DNA from: VFKU01 sp964411925
GTDB lineage: Bacteria > Hydrogenedentota > Hydrogenedentia > Hydrogenedentales > GCA-2746185
Direction: 5' to 3'
NCBI GenBank assembly: GCA_964411925.1
Contig: CAYPNI010000057.1
Location: 1-26,894, forward strand
Length of the DNA stretch: 26,894 nt
Under the pieces are notes generated by a model. It was not told the DNA's origin, made no database searches, and saw only the letters and a program-made list of their open reading frames with translations. Positions 1-7,720 of the stretch are shown here, one piece after another. Position numbers and translations under genes: made by a program. Position 1 is the stretch's first letter; each line of letters opens with the position of its first letter.

Positions 1-2
1 CG

Positions 3-740
3 CAGAACCTGCTCGTGATCGATCCGATCGACGGCACGCGCGCGGCGAAGAGCGGCTTCGAAGGCTGCGTCATTTCCGTATGCAGCACGCGCGTCATCGA
101 ACGCCCGACCTATGCGGACGTGGATAATGCGCTGGTGATGGAAATCCTCGGAAACCGGACGTTTTACGCGGAGCGCGGCAAAGGCACGAAGCTGTATGTC
201 GACGGCCACCCGCGCAAGATCACGCTCAGCGAGAACACCGACCTCGAACAACTCACGTGGTCGATGACGGTGCCGGCGCGGCCGGCTGAACTGATTTTCC
301 CGGTGGCGGCGCGGCTCATGGACCTCAGCAGCCTCAAGGGCGGGTTCTTTTCCTGCAACAGCACGTCATTCAGCTTGACTCGCCTGGTCAGCAACCAGCT
401 CGACGCCTGCATCGATTTCGCGAACCGGTTTCACCGCGACATCAAACCGCTCGTCATCGACCAGTTCATCAACGCGGGCCGCGGGAACGTCATCGGCGTG
501 TGCCCGTACGACTTCGCAGCGGGACTGCTGGTCGCGCACGAGGCGGGATGTGTCGCGACCGACGCCTACGGCGATACGCTCGAGGACGTCCTGTTGCTGG
601 ACTCCACCGTGACCAACCATAGGTCGATCATCGCGGCGTCGAACCCCGCGCTATACGAGAAGCTGTTCAGTTATTTCGATACCCGCATCAAGCAGTACGA
701 AGACCTCTTCAAGCGCCGCGCGGCAGCCAGCGCGAACTAG
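3..740 (+). CDS. Inositol monophosphatase family protein (5' end outside window)
   Basis: The frame is open from the first bases, so the start codon lies upstream; 245 residues are visible. The metal-binding motif DPIDGTR appears within the first dozen residues, and the second family motif appears later as YDFAAGLLVAHEAG, equivalent to WDxAAGxxIxxEAGG but with Tyr for Trp. Enzymes of this superfamily are Mg-dependent soluble sugar- or inositol-phosphate phosphatases. About 70-90 N-terminal residues, including the Glu metal ligands, should lie outside the window. The C-terminal extension after the second motif (about 60 residues ending in a basic tail) is normal in length. The substrate cannot be told; 3'(2'),5'-bisphosphate nucleotidase or fructose-bisphosphatase-like activity are alternatives. 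The GTG at 15 falls inside the catalytic motif and cannot be the true start. Confidence 0.85.
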   Translation, partial: QNLLVIDPIDGTRAAKSGFEGCVISVCSTRVIERPTYADVDNALVMEILGNRTFYAERGKGTKLYVDGHPRKITLSENTDLEQLTWSMTVPARPAELIFPVAARLMDLSSLKGGFFSCNSTSFSLTRLVSNQLDACIDFANRFHRDIKPLVIDQFINAGRGNVIGVCPYDFAAGLLVAHEAGCVATDAYGDTLEDVLLLDSTVTNHRSIIAASNPALYEKLFSYFDTRIKQYEDLFKRRAAASAN

Positions 741-786
741 ACCGGCCGCCACACGCAGCGCCAGCGGAGCCGCGGGGAGGGATTGA

Positions 787-1482
787 GTGCGATCTCCCGT
801 CGTCCGGATAGCGGGTCTGACACTCTTCGTGGCAACGTGCGTTTCCGCCGGTGCGCAAGACACGGGTTTTCAGTCCCTCTTCGACGGTGAGACCCTCGAT
901 GGATGGGCCGCGCCGGATATGTCGTACTGGTCCGTCCGGGACGGAGCGATTACCGCCGAGTCCACGGAAGCCAATCCCTGCGATTCGAATCAGTTCCTGG
1001 TTTGGCAAGGAGGCGACGTGTCCGACTTCGAATTGAAGGCGAAGTTCCGGCTTGCGAACAACAACGGCAATTCGGGCATCCAGTTCCGCAGCCGAATCCG
1101 TGAGGACGGCGACGCGGTGGGTTATCAAGCCGATATCCTTCCCAACGGTCCGTGGTGCGGCGCGCTCGCCGACGAGAATACCGGGCGCGAACCTCTTATG
1201 GTTCCGAACGGCCATAAGACGGTGGTGGACCCGGACGGCACGCGCAACTCCACGCCCGAACGGGAACCCGTCGGCCTGCGCTCGCCGGGTGAATGGAACG
1301 ACTACCACATCGTTGCCCGAGGCCATCACATCATCTTGAGGGTGAACGGCCGCGTTTCGGCCGAACTCATCGACAACGACGAAAAAGAGTTCGATCCTTC
1401 CGGCATCCTTGCACTGCAGCTTCGTTCCGGCCCTCCCATGAAGGTCCAGTTCAGGGACATCTACCTGAAACCGCTCCGCTAG
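787..1482 (+). CDS. Secreted DUF1080 (3-keto-disaccharide hydrolase-type) protein
   Basis: This 231-residue protein starts at GTG, with a GGGAGGG ribosome-binding site ending about 6 bases upstream. Residues 1-23 are a signal peptide ending in A-G-A, so the product is exported. The mature part is a single concanavalin-A-like DUF1080 domain, recognised by F-x-S-L-F-D-G-E-T-L-D-G-W near residue 30, the central N-N-G-N-S-G-I-Q-F-R-S-R stretch, and a C-terminal strand ending in V-Q-F-R-D-I-Y-L-K. Some members of the family hydrolyse 3-keto-glycosides made by periplasmic sugar oxidation, and the family is expanded in Planctomycetes-like bacteria. No oxidoreductase partner is adjacent. Family assignment is firm; the exact substrate is unknown. 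Confidence 0.9.
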   Translation: MRSPVVRIAGLTLFVATCVSAGAQDTGFQSLFDGETLDGWAAPDMSYWSVRDGAITAESTEANPCDSNQFLVWQGGDVSDFELKAKFRLANNNGNSGIQFRSRIREDGDAVGYQADILPNGPWCGALADENTGREPLMVPNGHKTVVDPDGTRNSTPEREPVGLRSPGEWNDYHIVARGHHIILRVNGRVSAELIDNDEKEFDPSGILALQLRSGPPMKVQFRDIYLKPLR

Positions 1483-1521
1483 TCGGCCCGACCCGCCATC
1501 GCTATCGATTGACTGGCCGCC

Positions 1522-1550
1522 TTGCCGCTGGACCCGCAATCGGGTAGAAT
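1522..1550 (+). promoter_or_regulatory. Promoter of the tetR-efflux operon
   Basis: TTGCCG at 1522-1527 and TAGAAT at 1545-1550 are separated by exactly 17 bases, a good sigma70-type arrangement. The predicted transcription start, near 1557, lies inside the dyad described in the next entry. Confidence 0.55.
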
Positions 1551-1573
1551 AAACTAGACTGACCAGTCGGTTT
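1551..1573 (+). promoter_or_regulatory. Probable TetR operator
   Basis: An inverted repeat with arms GACTG and CAGTC around a 2-base centre (1557-1568) is flanked by AAAC and GTTT, giving an imperfect 23-bp dyad. It overlaps the predicted transcription start and lies 8 bases before the TetR start codon. This is the usual arrangement for an autorepressing TetR-family regulator, and GACTGACCAGTC-like cores are common TetR-type operators. Binding itself is inferred. Confidence 0.6.
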
Positions 1574-1581
1574 GGGAATAG

Positions 1582-2175
1582 ATGACGACACACAAGACCA
1601 AAGAGCAACGGCGCTCACAAATCGCCGACGCCGCGATAACCTGTTTTGCACAAAAGGGTTACTACGAGGCGTCGATGGACGACATCGCACGCGAGGCGGG
1701 CCTGAGCAAGGGGTCGCTCTATTGGCACTACCCGAGCAAGCGCGACCTGTTCAAGAGCCTGCTCGAAAACTGGATCGCCGAGGTGATGGAGGGCCTGCCC
1801 GAGGCGGTGGCTGCGTGCGAGACCGGTGCGGAAAAGCTCGAACTGATCGCCGACTCCATCAAGAATACGGTGGCCGTGCGGCCCGAACTCGCCCGCGCCC
1901 AGCTCGAGTTTGGCGCGCAGGCCGTCCGCGACGACGAATTTCGCGAATGGTTTCGTGCGAGCTATGTAGAACAAAGGAGATTCTTCTCGGGAATCATCGA
2001 GGAGGGCATCCGCGCGGGCGAATTCCGGCCCGTCCCGGTCGACGCGGCGGCACGAATGATCATTGCGTATTTCGACGGACTGTTCCTGCATCGCGAAGTG
2101 AACGACATCGGCGACGATGTGGATGTGTTGCTCGACGAAGCGAAGGCGACGCTGTTGGCGTTGTTGAAAAAATGA
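1582..2175 (+). CDS. TetR/AcrR family transcriptional regulator
   Basis: This 197-residue protein has the TetR N-terminal three-helix DNA-binding domain at residues 8-58. The recognition helix region reads S-M-D-D-I-A-R-E-A-G-L-S-K-G-S-L-Y-W-H-Y followed by P-S-K-R-D-L-F. The remaining helical domain is the variable ligand-binding and dimerisation part, so the inducer cannot be read. It is the first gene of a four-gene run whose other members encode an ABC/adaptor export system, and a dyad overlaps its own promoter. It therefore most likely represses the operon and itself until an exported compound binds. The start ATG is 31 bases after the -10 box; the ribosome-binding site is weak. Confidence 0.93.
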   Translation: MTTHKTKEQRRSQIADAAITCFAQKGYYEASMDDIAREAGLSKGSLYWHYPSKRDLFKSLLENWIAEVMEGLPEAVAACETGAEKLELIADSIKNTVAVRPELARAQLEFGAQAVRDDEFREWFRASYVEQRRFFSGIIEEGIRAGEFRPVPVDAAARMIIAYFDGLFLHREVNDIGDDVDVLLDEAKATLLALLKK

Positions 2176-2196
2176 AACGGCCGAGTCGCATAGCGT

Positions 2197-2216
2197 GGTC
2201 GCGCGGGAGCGCGACC
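2197..2216 (+). repeat. Perfect 8-bp stem-loop between tetR and ABC genes
   Basis: GGTCGCGC and GCGCGACC pair perfectly around a GGGA tetraloop. The hairpin sits in the 67-base gap after the TetR stop and before the ATPase start at 2243. There is no following T-run, so it is not a typical terminator. It could attenuate read-through, stabilise the downstream mRNA, or be a copy of a dispersed palindromic repeat. Confidence 0.6.
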
Positions 2217-2242
2217 CTCCCAATGGTGGCGGGTGTAATGCC

Positions 2243-2974
2243 ATGGCTGTAGCGAAGTCCACAAGCAAGCGCCCGGCGATTTACCACGTCGAGAACCTCG
2301 TGAAGGAATACCACATGGGCGAGGTCACCGTGCAGGCACTTCGCGGTGTCACGCTCGACGTGCACGAGGGCGAGTTTCTGGTGATCCTCGGCCATAGTGG
2401 CTCCGGCAAGAGCACGCTGCTCAACATCATGGGCGGCCTGGACACGCCGACATCGGGCCGCGTGATGTATCGCGACGAAGAACTCTCCGGCTATTCCGAG
2501 CGTCAGTTGACCCAGTATCGGCGCAACCACATCGGCTTCGTGTTTCAGTTCTACAACCTGATGCCAAACCTGACGGCGCGCGAGAACGTCGAGATGGCGA
2601 CGGAGATTTCCGCCGACCCGATGGAACCGCGCGAGGCGCTCGCGCTGGTCGGGCTCGATCCGCGCGCGGGCCATTTCCCGTCGCAGTTGTCCGGCGGCGA
2701 GCAGCAGCGCGTGGCGATCGCGCGCGCGGTGGCCAAGCGCCCGACAATCCTGCTGTGCGACGAGCCGACGGGCGCGCTCGACGTCAGCACGGGGAAGATC
2801 GTGCTCGAAGTGCTGGCGAACGTCAACGAGAAGACCGGCACGACGCTCGTGGTCATCACGCACAACGCGGTCATTGGCGAGCTTGCGGACCGCGTGGTGC
2901 ACATGCAGGACGGAAACGTCAAGGAAATCCACGAGAACCACGCGCGCAAGGGCGTTGACGAGGTGGCGTGGTGA
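2243..2974 (+). CDS. ABC transporter ATP-binding protein (MacB/LolD type)
   Basis: This 243-residue ATPase has all the expected motifs: Walker A G-H-S-G-S-G-K-S-T at 50-58, Q-loop F-Q-F-Y-N near 101, signature L-S-G-G-E-Q-Q at 149-155, Walker B I-L-L-C-D-E-P near 169-175, D-loop G-A-L-D, and switch His at 207. Sequence type and neighbours place it with the MacB/LolD branch, which drives mechanotransmission by FtsX-like permeases rather than classic pore transport. I chose ATG 2243 because the longer GTG frame from 2195 would run through the hairpin at 2197-2216 and add residues unlike the family. The stop overlaps the permease start by 4 bases (GTGA), indicating translational coupling. Confidence 0.95.
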   Translation: MAVAKSTSKRPAIYHVENLVKEYHMGEVTVQALRGVTLDVHEGEFLVILGHSGSGKSTLLNIMGGLDTPTSGRVMYRDEELSGYSERQLTQYRRNHIGFVFQFYNLMPNLTARENVEMATEISADPMEPREALALVGLDPRAGHFPSQLSGGEQQRVAIARAVAKRPTILLCDEPTGALDVSTGKIVLEVLANVNEKTGTTLVVITHNAVIGELADRVVHMQDGNVKEIHENHARKGVDEVAW

Positions 2975-5346
2975 TCGGCCCGCTGACGAAAAAACTGCTG
3001 CGCACGTTGTACCGCAGCCGCGGCCAGGTGCTCGCGGTTGGCGCGGTGGTGATGTGCGGGACGGCGAGCTACATCTCGCTCGCGTCGTGTTACCGCAACC
3101 TGCTGTTGACGCGCGACACGTATTACGCGCAAAACCGGTTCGCGGACTTCGAGATCGTGCTCGAGCGCGCGCCGAACACGGCGCTATTCCGGATTCAGGA
3201 GATTCCCGGCGTGCGGCAGGTGCGCCCGCGCATCGTTGACGAGGCGAAACTGGAGATTGACGGCGTCGAGGAGGCGCGCTCCGGCCGCATCGTCTCGATG
3301 CCGGACGAGCGCCGCAGCGTGCTGAACGACGTGGTGATCACCGACGGCCGCTATTTCGATCCGGGTGCGCTGAACGAGGTCATCGTGAGCCAGCGATTCG
3401 CCGAGGCGAACGGGCTTGCGCTCGGGGACAACCTCAGCGCGACGATCGACGGCCGCAAACACACGTTGCGCATCGTGGGCTACGGCCTGTCGCCCGAATT
3501 CATTTACGTCATCCGTAACCTCGCCGAGATGGTGCCGTCTCCGGAGCGTTACGGCATCCTCTGGATCCCCAACTCGTTCGCTGAAGACGCGCTGAATATG
3601 CAGGCCGCCTGCAACAACATCATCGGGTCGGTGGACGATCCCGAAGCGATCGAACGTATCCTCGACACCGCGGAGGACCTGCTCGCCCCGTATGGCGTGT
3701 ACTCCAAGGTCAGCCGCGAGAACCAGATTTCGAACAGCTTCATTACGAACGAGATATTGGGCCTGGGCGTTCAGGCGCGGGTCTTGCCGGCGATCTTCCT
3801 CGGCGTTGCCGCGCTGGTCATTTTCATCGTGCTCAACCGCATGGTGCGCAACGAGCGGACGCAGATCGGCCTGCTCAAGGCGTACGGCCACAGCAACTTC
3901 ACGATCGCGTTTCACTACATCCAGTACGCGCTGTTCCAGACGATTCTCGGCGGCACGGCCGGGTTTATCGCGGGCCAGCTCCTGGCGCGCGCGATGATGT
4001 CGATGTACGTCCAGTTTTACTCGTTCCCGCTCTTGCAGTCGCGCATCTATCCCGACGTGCTGGCGCGATCCATCGCGATTGCCGTGGGATTCGCCGTTCT
4101 CGGCGCGGCGGTGGCCGCGTGGCGCGCATCGCGCATTCATCCCGCCGAGTCGATGCGGCCTGAGGCGCCGCGCATCGGGCACCGCGTGTTTCTCGAGCGC
4201 TCGCGCGCGATCTGGTCGCGTCTGTCGTTCACGTGGAAAATGATCGCGCGCAACGTCTCGCGGAGCCGTTTCCGCGCGGGGCTGAACGTCTTCGGCGTGG
4301 CGATTTCCACGGCGCTGCTGATTGTGGCGTTCTACGCTATCGACGCGATGAACTTCCTGCTCGATTACCAATACCGCCAGACGCAGAAACAGGATGCGAC
4401 GATCAGTTTCTTCGTCGAGCGGGGCGAAGACGCGCTGCGCGAGGCGGCGCGGTTCGAGCACGTGCGCGAGGCGGAACCGCTGCTTCAGTATCCGTTCCAG
4501 ATGCGCAATGGGTGGCGCGAGAAAGACGTCGTTATCGTTGGCATGGCGCGCGATTCCAAGCTGCAAACGCTCAAGGACGCGGACTATCGTCCCGTAGACC
4601 TCGGCGAGAGCGGGCTGGTGCTGTCCGACGCGCTGGCCGGGATTCTCGATGTCGGCGTGGGGGACGAAGTCGAATTGAAACCGCTGATGGGAAAAATCAC
4701 GAAGGAAAAGCGTGTGCCCGTCTCGAAGATTGTCGAGCAGTACTTCGGCATGTCGGGGTACATGAATATCGAGGCGCTGAGCCGCGTGCTGGACGAGTCG
4801 TATGCGCTCAACGCGGTGCTCGTCCGCGCGGATCGCGGCCGGGCGCACCTGCTGCATGAGCAGCTCAAGGACATTCCAGTGGTCAGTTCCGTTGAGATGC
4901 GAGAGGACGCCTACCGCAAGCTGCAGGAGACGATGGCCACCAGCATGCGCATCATGAGCGTCATGTCGGTGTTTTTCGCGGGCGTCATCGCGTTCGCGGT
5001 GATCTACAACGTCACGCTCGTATCGCTGGCCGAACGCGAACGCGAGCTCGCCTCGCTCCGCGTGCTTGGATTCTCTCAATCCGAAGTCGGCCGCATCTTG
5101 TATAACGAGAACTTCGTGACGGGCGCGATCGGGCTGGCCGCGGGCGTGCCCATCGGGATCGCCATGGTTCGCGGTATGATGAATGCGTTCGATACGGACC
5201 TGTTCCGATTTCCCTTCTACATCGCCCCGGTCACCTATGCGATCGCGATGGGCATGACCGTTGGGTACATCGTCATCGCCAATCTGGCGGTGCGCGTCAA
5301 AATTCGGCGCCTGAATCTTGTTGAGACCCTGAAGGCGCGGGAGTAA
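2971..5346 (+). CDS. FtsX/MacB-type ABC permease with two FtsX repeats
   Basis: This 791-residue inner-membrane permease has duplicated architecture. Each half is one TM helix (about 19-41 and 430-455), a periplasmic domain of roughly 200 residues, then a three-TM FtsX bundle (about 270-395 and 680-785), giving 8 TM in all. That is the larger LolCE-fused/YhdJ-like arrangement rather than the 4-TM MacB protein. With the ATPase upstream and the adaptor downstream, it probably moves a lipophilic or periplasmic substrate across the envelope. GTG 2971 is preferred over GTG 2968 because it gives the 4-base GTGA overlap with the ATPase and a better distance from the GAGG at 2960-2963. The substrate is unknown. 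Confidence 0.92.
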   Translation: MIGPLTKKLLRTLYRSRGQVLAVGAVVMCGTASYISLASCYRNLLLTRDTYYAQNRFADFEIVLERAPNTALFRIQEIPGVRQVRPRIVDEAKLEIDGVEEARSGRIVSMPDERRSVLNDVVITDGRYFDPGALNEVIVSQRFAEANGLALGDNLSATIDGRKHTLRIVGYGLSPEFIYVIRNLAEMVPSPERYGILWIPNSFAEDALNMQAACNNIIGSVDDPEAIERILDTAEDLLAPYGVYSKVSRENQISNSFITNEILGLGVQARVLPAIFLGVAALVIFIVLNRMVRNERTQIGLLKAYGHSNFTIAFHYIQYALFQTILGGTAGFIAGQLLARAMMSMYVQFYSFPLLQSRIYPDVLARSIAIAVGFAVLGAAVAAWRASRIHPAESMRPEAPRIGHRVFLERSRAIWSRLSFTWKMIARNVSRSRFRAGLNVFGVAISTALLIVAFYAIDAMNFLLDYQYRQTQKQDATISFFVERGEDALREAARFEHVREAEPLLQYPFQMRNGWREKDVVIVGMARDSKLQTLKDADYRPVDLGESGLVLSDALAGILDVGVGDEVELKPLMGKITKEKRVPVSKIVEQYFGMSGYMNIEALSRVLDESYALNAVLVRADRGRAHLLHEQLKDIPVVSSVEMREDAYRKLQETMATSMRIMSVMSVFFAGVIAFAVIYNVTLVSLAERERELASLRVLGFSQSEVGRILYNENFVTGAIGLAAGVPIGIAMVRGMMNAFDTDLFRFPFYIAPVTYAIAMGMTVGYIVIANLAVRVKIRRLNLVETLKARE

Positions 5347-5358
5347 GGAATCGATGAA

Positions 5359-6681
5359 ATGAAACGAATAGCCCTTATAGCCGCCGCGGTCGTTGTCGTG
5401 GGCATCGGCGCGGTCGTAGCGTTGCGCGGCCCCGGCGTTGCCGTTCAGGTGACCCGGCCGCAGACGATGACCGTGCGCGAGTACGTCGCCGAGGATGCCA
5501 AGACCCGGCTGGCCGACGAATACATCGTCGATATGCCGGTCACAGGCACAGTCCTAAGGATCGATCTTGACGAAGGCGACGACGTAGAAAAAGGACAAGT
5601 CGTCGCGCAGGTCGATCCGTACGACCTTCGTCAGAACCTGCTGCGCGTCGAGGCGCAGATCGCGCAGCGCCAGGCGCAGATGCTGGGCGTGGATGTCGCC
5701 AAACCGAAGCCGGAGGACATCGAGTCCGCGAAATTGCGCGTGGGGGAGATGCAAAACGCGCTCGAGATCGCGCAGAAGGCGACGACGGTCACGAAGGCCA
5801 ATTTCGAGGAGGCGTCCCGCAGCTTCGATCGCGCCCAGGGGCTGCTCAAGGCCGGCGCAGCGAGCGAGTCGTTCCTCGACGAAGCCCAGCGCCGGTACAC
5901 GGCGTTCGAGGCGGAGCTCAACCAGCGGCGCATCGAGGTTGAACGCGCACAGCAGGCGCTCGATCAGGCGAGACTTGCCGAGCAGCGCCTCGTCGGCTCA
6001 ATCGACGACAACGAGTACGAACGCGACGTGTTGCAGGCGGAGGTCTCCGCACTTCAGGCGGAGCACGCCATGCTCGAGGAAGACATCAAGAAGACGGAGA
6101 TTCGCTCGCCGGTGTCCGGCCCGATTCTCGATAAATATGTCGAAGACAGCCGCGTGCTCGTGGAAGGGACTGAGTTGTTGAGGCTGGGCGACATGGACTC
6201 GATTGAGATCGAGGCGGACATCCTGTCCGAAGAAGTCACGGCAATATCGCCGGGTGACAAAGTCATCGTGCGCGGCAAGGCGCTGCGCGGCAAAGAGATC
6301 GAAGGCACGGTCAAGCGCATTTATCCCTCCGGTTTCGAGAAGATCTCATCACTCGGCGTCGAACAACAGCGTGTCAAGACGCTGATCGATTTCGACAATT
6401 CGCTGGCCAAGCTCCGGCCGGGCACCAGCATCGACGTCGAAGTCATCACCGCGGAGGCGGCGGATGCGTTGGCGGTGCCTGACCGCGCCGTATTCCGTGA
6501 CGGCGAGAAGTGGGCCGTGTTTGTCGTCGCGGGCGGCCGTGCCGAACTGCGCAACGTCGAGGTTGGTCTTCGCAACGAAGACTGGGCAGAGATTCGCGGT
6601 GGACTGAGCGCGGACGATACCGTGATCGCCGAGCTTACGAACAACATCGTCCCCGGCGTTCGCGTCTCGCCGATCCGTTAG
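5359..6681 (+). CDS. HlyD/MacA-type periplasmic adaptor subunit
   Basis: This 440-residue protein is anchored by an N-terminal hydrophobic segment (residues 3-22, signal anchor). It follows the membrane-fusion-protein order. The first half of the lipoyl domain (about 60-85) has G-T-V-L-R-I-D-L-D-E-G-D-D-V-E-K-G-Q. A long alpha-helical coiled-coil hairpin runs from about 88 to 240 and is rich in Ala, Gln, Arg and Glu. The second lipoyl half has I-R-S-P-V-S-G-P-I-L-D, followed by beta-barrel and membrane-proximal domains to the end. It lies 12 bases after the permease with an AAGGAA ribosome-binding site 8 bases before the ATG, so it is the last gene of the operon. It should link the permease to an outer-membrane channel; no TolC-like gene is in the window. 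Confidence 0.93.
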   Translation: MKRIALIAAAVVVVGIGAVVALRGPGVAVQVTRPQTMTVREYVAEDAKTRLADEYIVDMPVTGTVLRIDLDEGDDVEKGQVVAQVDPYDLRQNLLRVEAQIAQRQAQMLGVDVAKPKPEDIESAKLRVGEMQNALEIAQKATTVTKANFEEASRSFDRAQGLLKAGAASESFLDEAQRRYTAFEAELNQRRIEVERAQQALDQARLAEQRLVGSIDDNEYERDVLQAEVSALQAEHAMLEEDIKKTEIRSPVSGPILDKYVEDSRVLVEGTELLRLGDMDSIEIEADILSEEVTAISPGDKVIVRGKALRGKEIEGTVKRIYPSGFEKISSLGVEQQRVKTLIDFDNSLAKLRPGTSIDVEVITAEAADALAVPDRAVFRDGEKWAVFVVAGGRAELRNVEVGLRNEDWAEIRGGLSADDTVIAELTNNIVPGVRVSPIR

Positions 6682-6776
6682 GGATGCCGCGGGGTATCGC
6701 TGCTTTCGCGCGTCGCACATGAGTGTCGGCGAATTTTCCGACATTGATCGCCACGGGCTCACGCGAGCCGGGCGGC

Positions 6777-6803
6777 AGATTTCCGCCTTCGCGGGAATGA
6801 CAA
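6777..6803 (+). repeat. Dispersed hairpin repeat, family B, copy 1
   Basis: This 27-base element differs at one base from 21082-21108. It centres on a stem-loop like TTCCCGCCTTCGCGGGAA (7-bp stem, loop CTTC; here one stem base is changed). An imperfect 19-base tandem of its right part follows (6791-6809 and 6810-6829). It fills the 221-base gap between the adaptor and TPR genes together with a small GGCTC/GAGCC hairpin at 6756-6769. Confidence 0.75.
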
Positions 6804-6846
6804 CGGTGGGCGGGAACGACAACGTGGGGTAGTGCTGAACAAGAGC

Positions 6847-6876
6847 TTGGCCGCCGCCGGCGCAGGGCGCTATGCT
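6847..6876 (+). promoter_or_regulatory. Candidate promoter of the TPR gene
   Basis: TTGGCC at 6847-6852 and TATGCT at 6871-6876 are 18 bases apart. The predicted start, about 6883, gives a leader of some 20 bases containing the GAGGTG ribosome-binding site. Confidence 0.4.
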
Positions 6877-6902
6877 GAAGTCTACGCTCAGAGGTGATTG
6901 CC

Positions 6903-7454
6903 ATGAAACGCTTTGTCTCCGCCCTGATCGCAATCGCGTGTTGTATCGCGCTGGATGCGGACGCCGCGCGGTCCAAGAAACTCAAGTCCGACGGCGCGCC
7001 CGACGACGAACTGGCGACGCCGATGCTGCCGCTTGCGCCGAACGAAATCGAGGCCTACAACCGCGGCGTCGATGCGCTCGATAAGGAGGATTTCGAGCGG
7101 GCGCGGAAGTACTTTGAAGCGGCGCTTCAACTGAACGAGAAATTCCCGGAGGCGCACAACAATCTTGCGTTTGCGCTGCGGATGATCTCGCTGGAGCACG
7201 CGGAGGATTCGCTGACACACTACGCCCGCGCGCTGGAGCTCGCGCCTGGTTTTCCGCAGGCACTCTACTATCGCGGAATCCTGTTTGTGCAGCTTGAGCG
7301 CCCGGCGGACGCCGAGAAGGACCGCACCGCGCTTCAATCGCAATCGGGCGACGAGGCCAGGAAGTACGCCGCGGAGCTGGGGAAGATCATCGCGAAGGGA
7401 AAATCGAAATCGTCGCAGGACGGGTTAGGCATCTACGGCCAGATTGCGCCGTGA
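6903..7454 (+). CDS. Secreted tetratricopeptide-repeat protein
   Basis: This 183-residue protein starts at ATG 6903, six bases after GAGGTG at 6891-6896. The in-frame GTG at 6894 lies inside that ribosome-binding site and is rejected. Residues 1-21 form a signal peptide (M-K-R-F then a hydrophobic run ending D-A-D-A-A). Two to three TPR units follow: about 50-83 with Y-N-R-G-V-D-A-L-D and F-E-R-A-R-K-Y-F-E-A-A-L, about 84-117 with F-P-E-A-H-N-N-L-A-F-A-L, and about 118-150. TPRs are protein-protein scaffolds, so it probably assembles or tethers a periplasmic or outer-membrane complex. It has its own promoter-like sequence and no operon partner. Confidence 0.85.
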   Translation: MKRFVSALIAIACCIALDADAARSKKLKSDGAPDDELATPMLPLAPNEIEAYNRGVDALDKEDFERARKYFEAALQLNEKFPEAHNNLAFALRMISLEHAEDSLTHYARALELAPGFPQALYYRGILFVQLERPADAEKDRTALQSQSGDEARKYAAELGKIIAKGKSKSSQDGLGIYGQIAP

Positions 7455-7503
7455 AGGACTGAGAACTGGGGCGGCCGGGGGGTAGGAACTGAGGCGTCTG
7501 GTT

Positions 7504-7554
7504 GATGAGATTGCTTCGTCGCAAACCCCGCTCTTCGCAATGACGGTGTTCGGA
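7504..7554 (+). repeat. Dispersed repeat family A, tandem copy 1
   Basis: This is the first of two adjacent 51-base units (second at 7555-7605; 47 of 51 bases identical). The conserved 36-base core is 7509-7544, beginning GATTGCTTCGTCGC and ending CGCAATGAC; the ATTGC/GCAAT ends can pair. It lies in the 266-base gap between the convergent TPR and HD-GYP genes, which otherwise holds only a short GGCACTGC duplication near 7680-7700 and no supported gene. Confidence 0.85.
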
Positions 7555-7605
7555 GATGAGATTGCTTCGTCGCGAACCCCGCTCCTCGCAATGACAGCGT
7601 TCGGA
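7555..7605 (+). repeat. Dispersed repeat family A, tandem copy 2
   Basis: This is the second 51-base unit, directly abutting the first; its core is 7560-7595. It differs from copy 1 at four positions. Both are in the same orientation as the single copies at 15491 and 21131. Confidence 0.85.
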
Positions 7606-7720
7606 AAACTGATCACGTGTCGGAAGCGAGTAACACAATCCGGTTGCGGGCGCATTGCGTCATGCAAACCCGTTTTTCTGCGGCACTGCGGCACTGCGGC
7701 GGGCGGCGGCGTGGGCCAAT

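Noticed and set aside
3184..5079. 631-codon open frame on the minus strand opposite the permease
   Set aside because: It is rich in Arg, His and Asp without domains or a start context, and mirrors the well-supported FtsX permease; GC-rich third positions open antisense frames.
7504..7605. Two tandem 51-base units considered as a CRISPR or minisatellite array
   Set aside because: There are only two units with no unique spacers of constant length and no cas genes; single copies elsewhere show a dispersed repeat.
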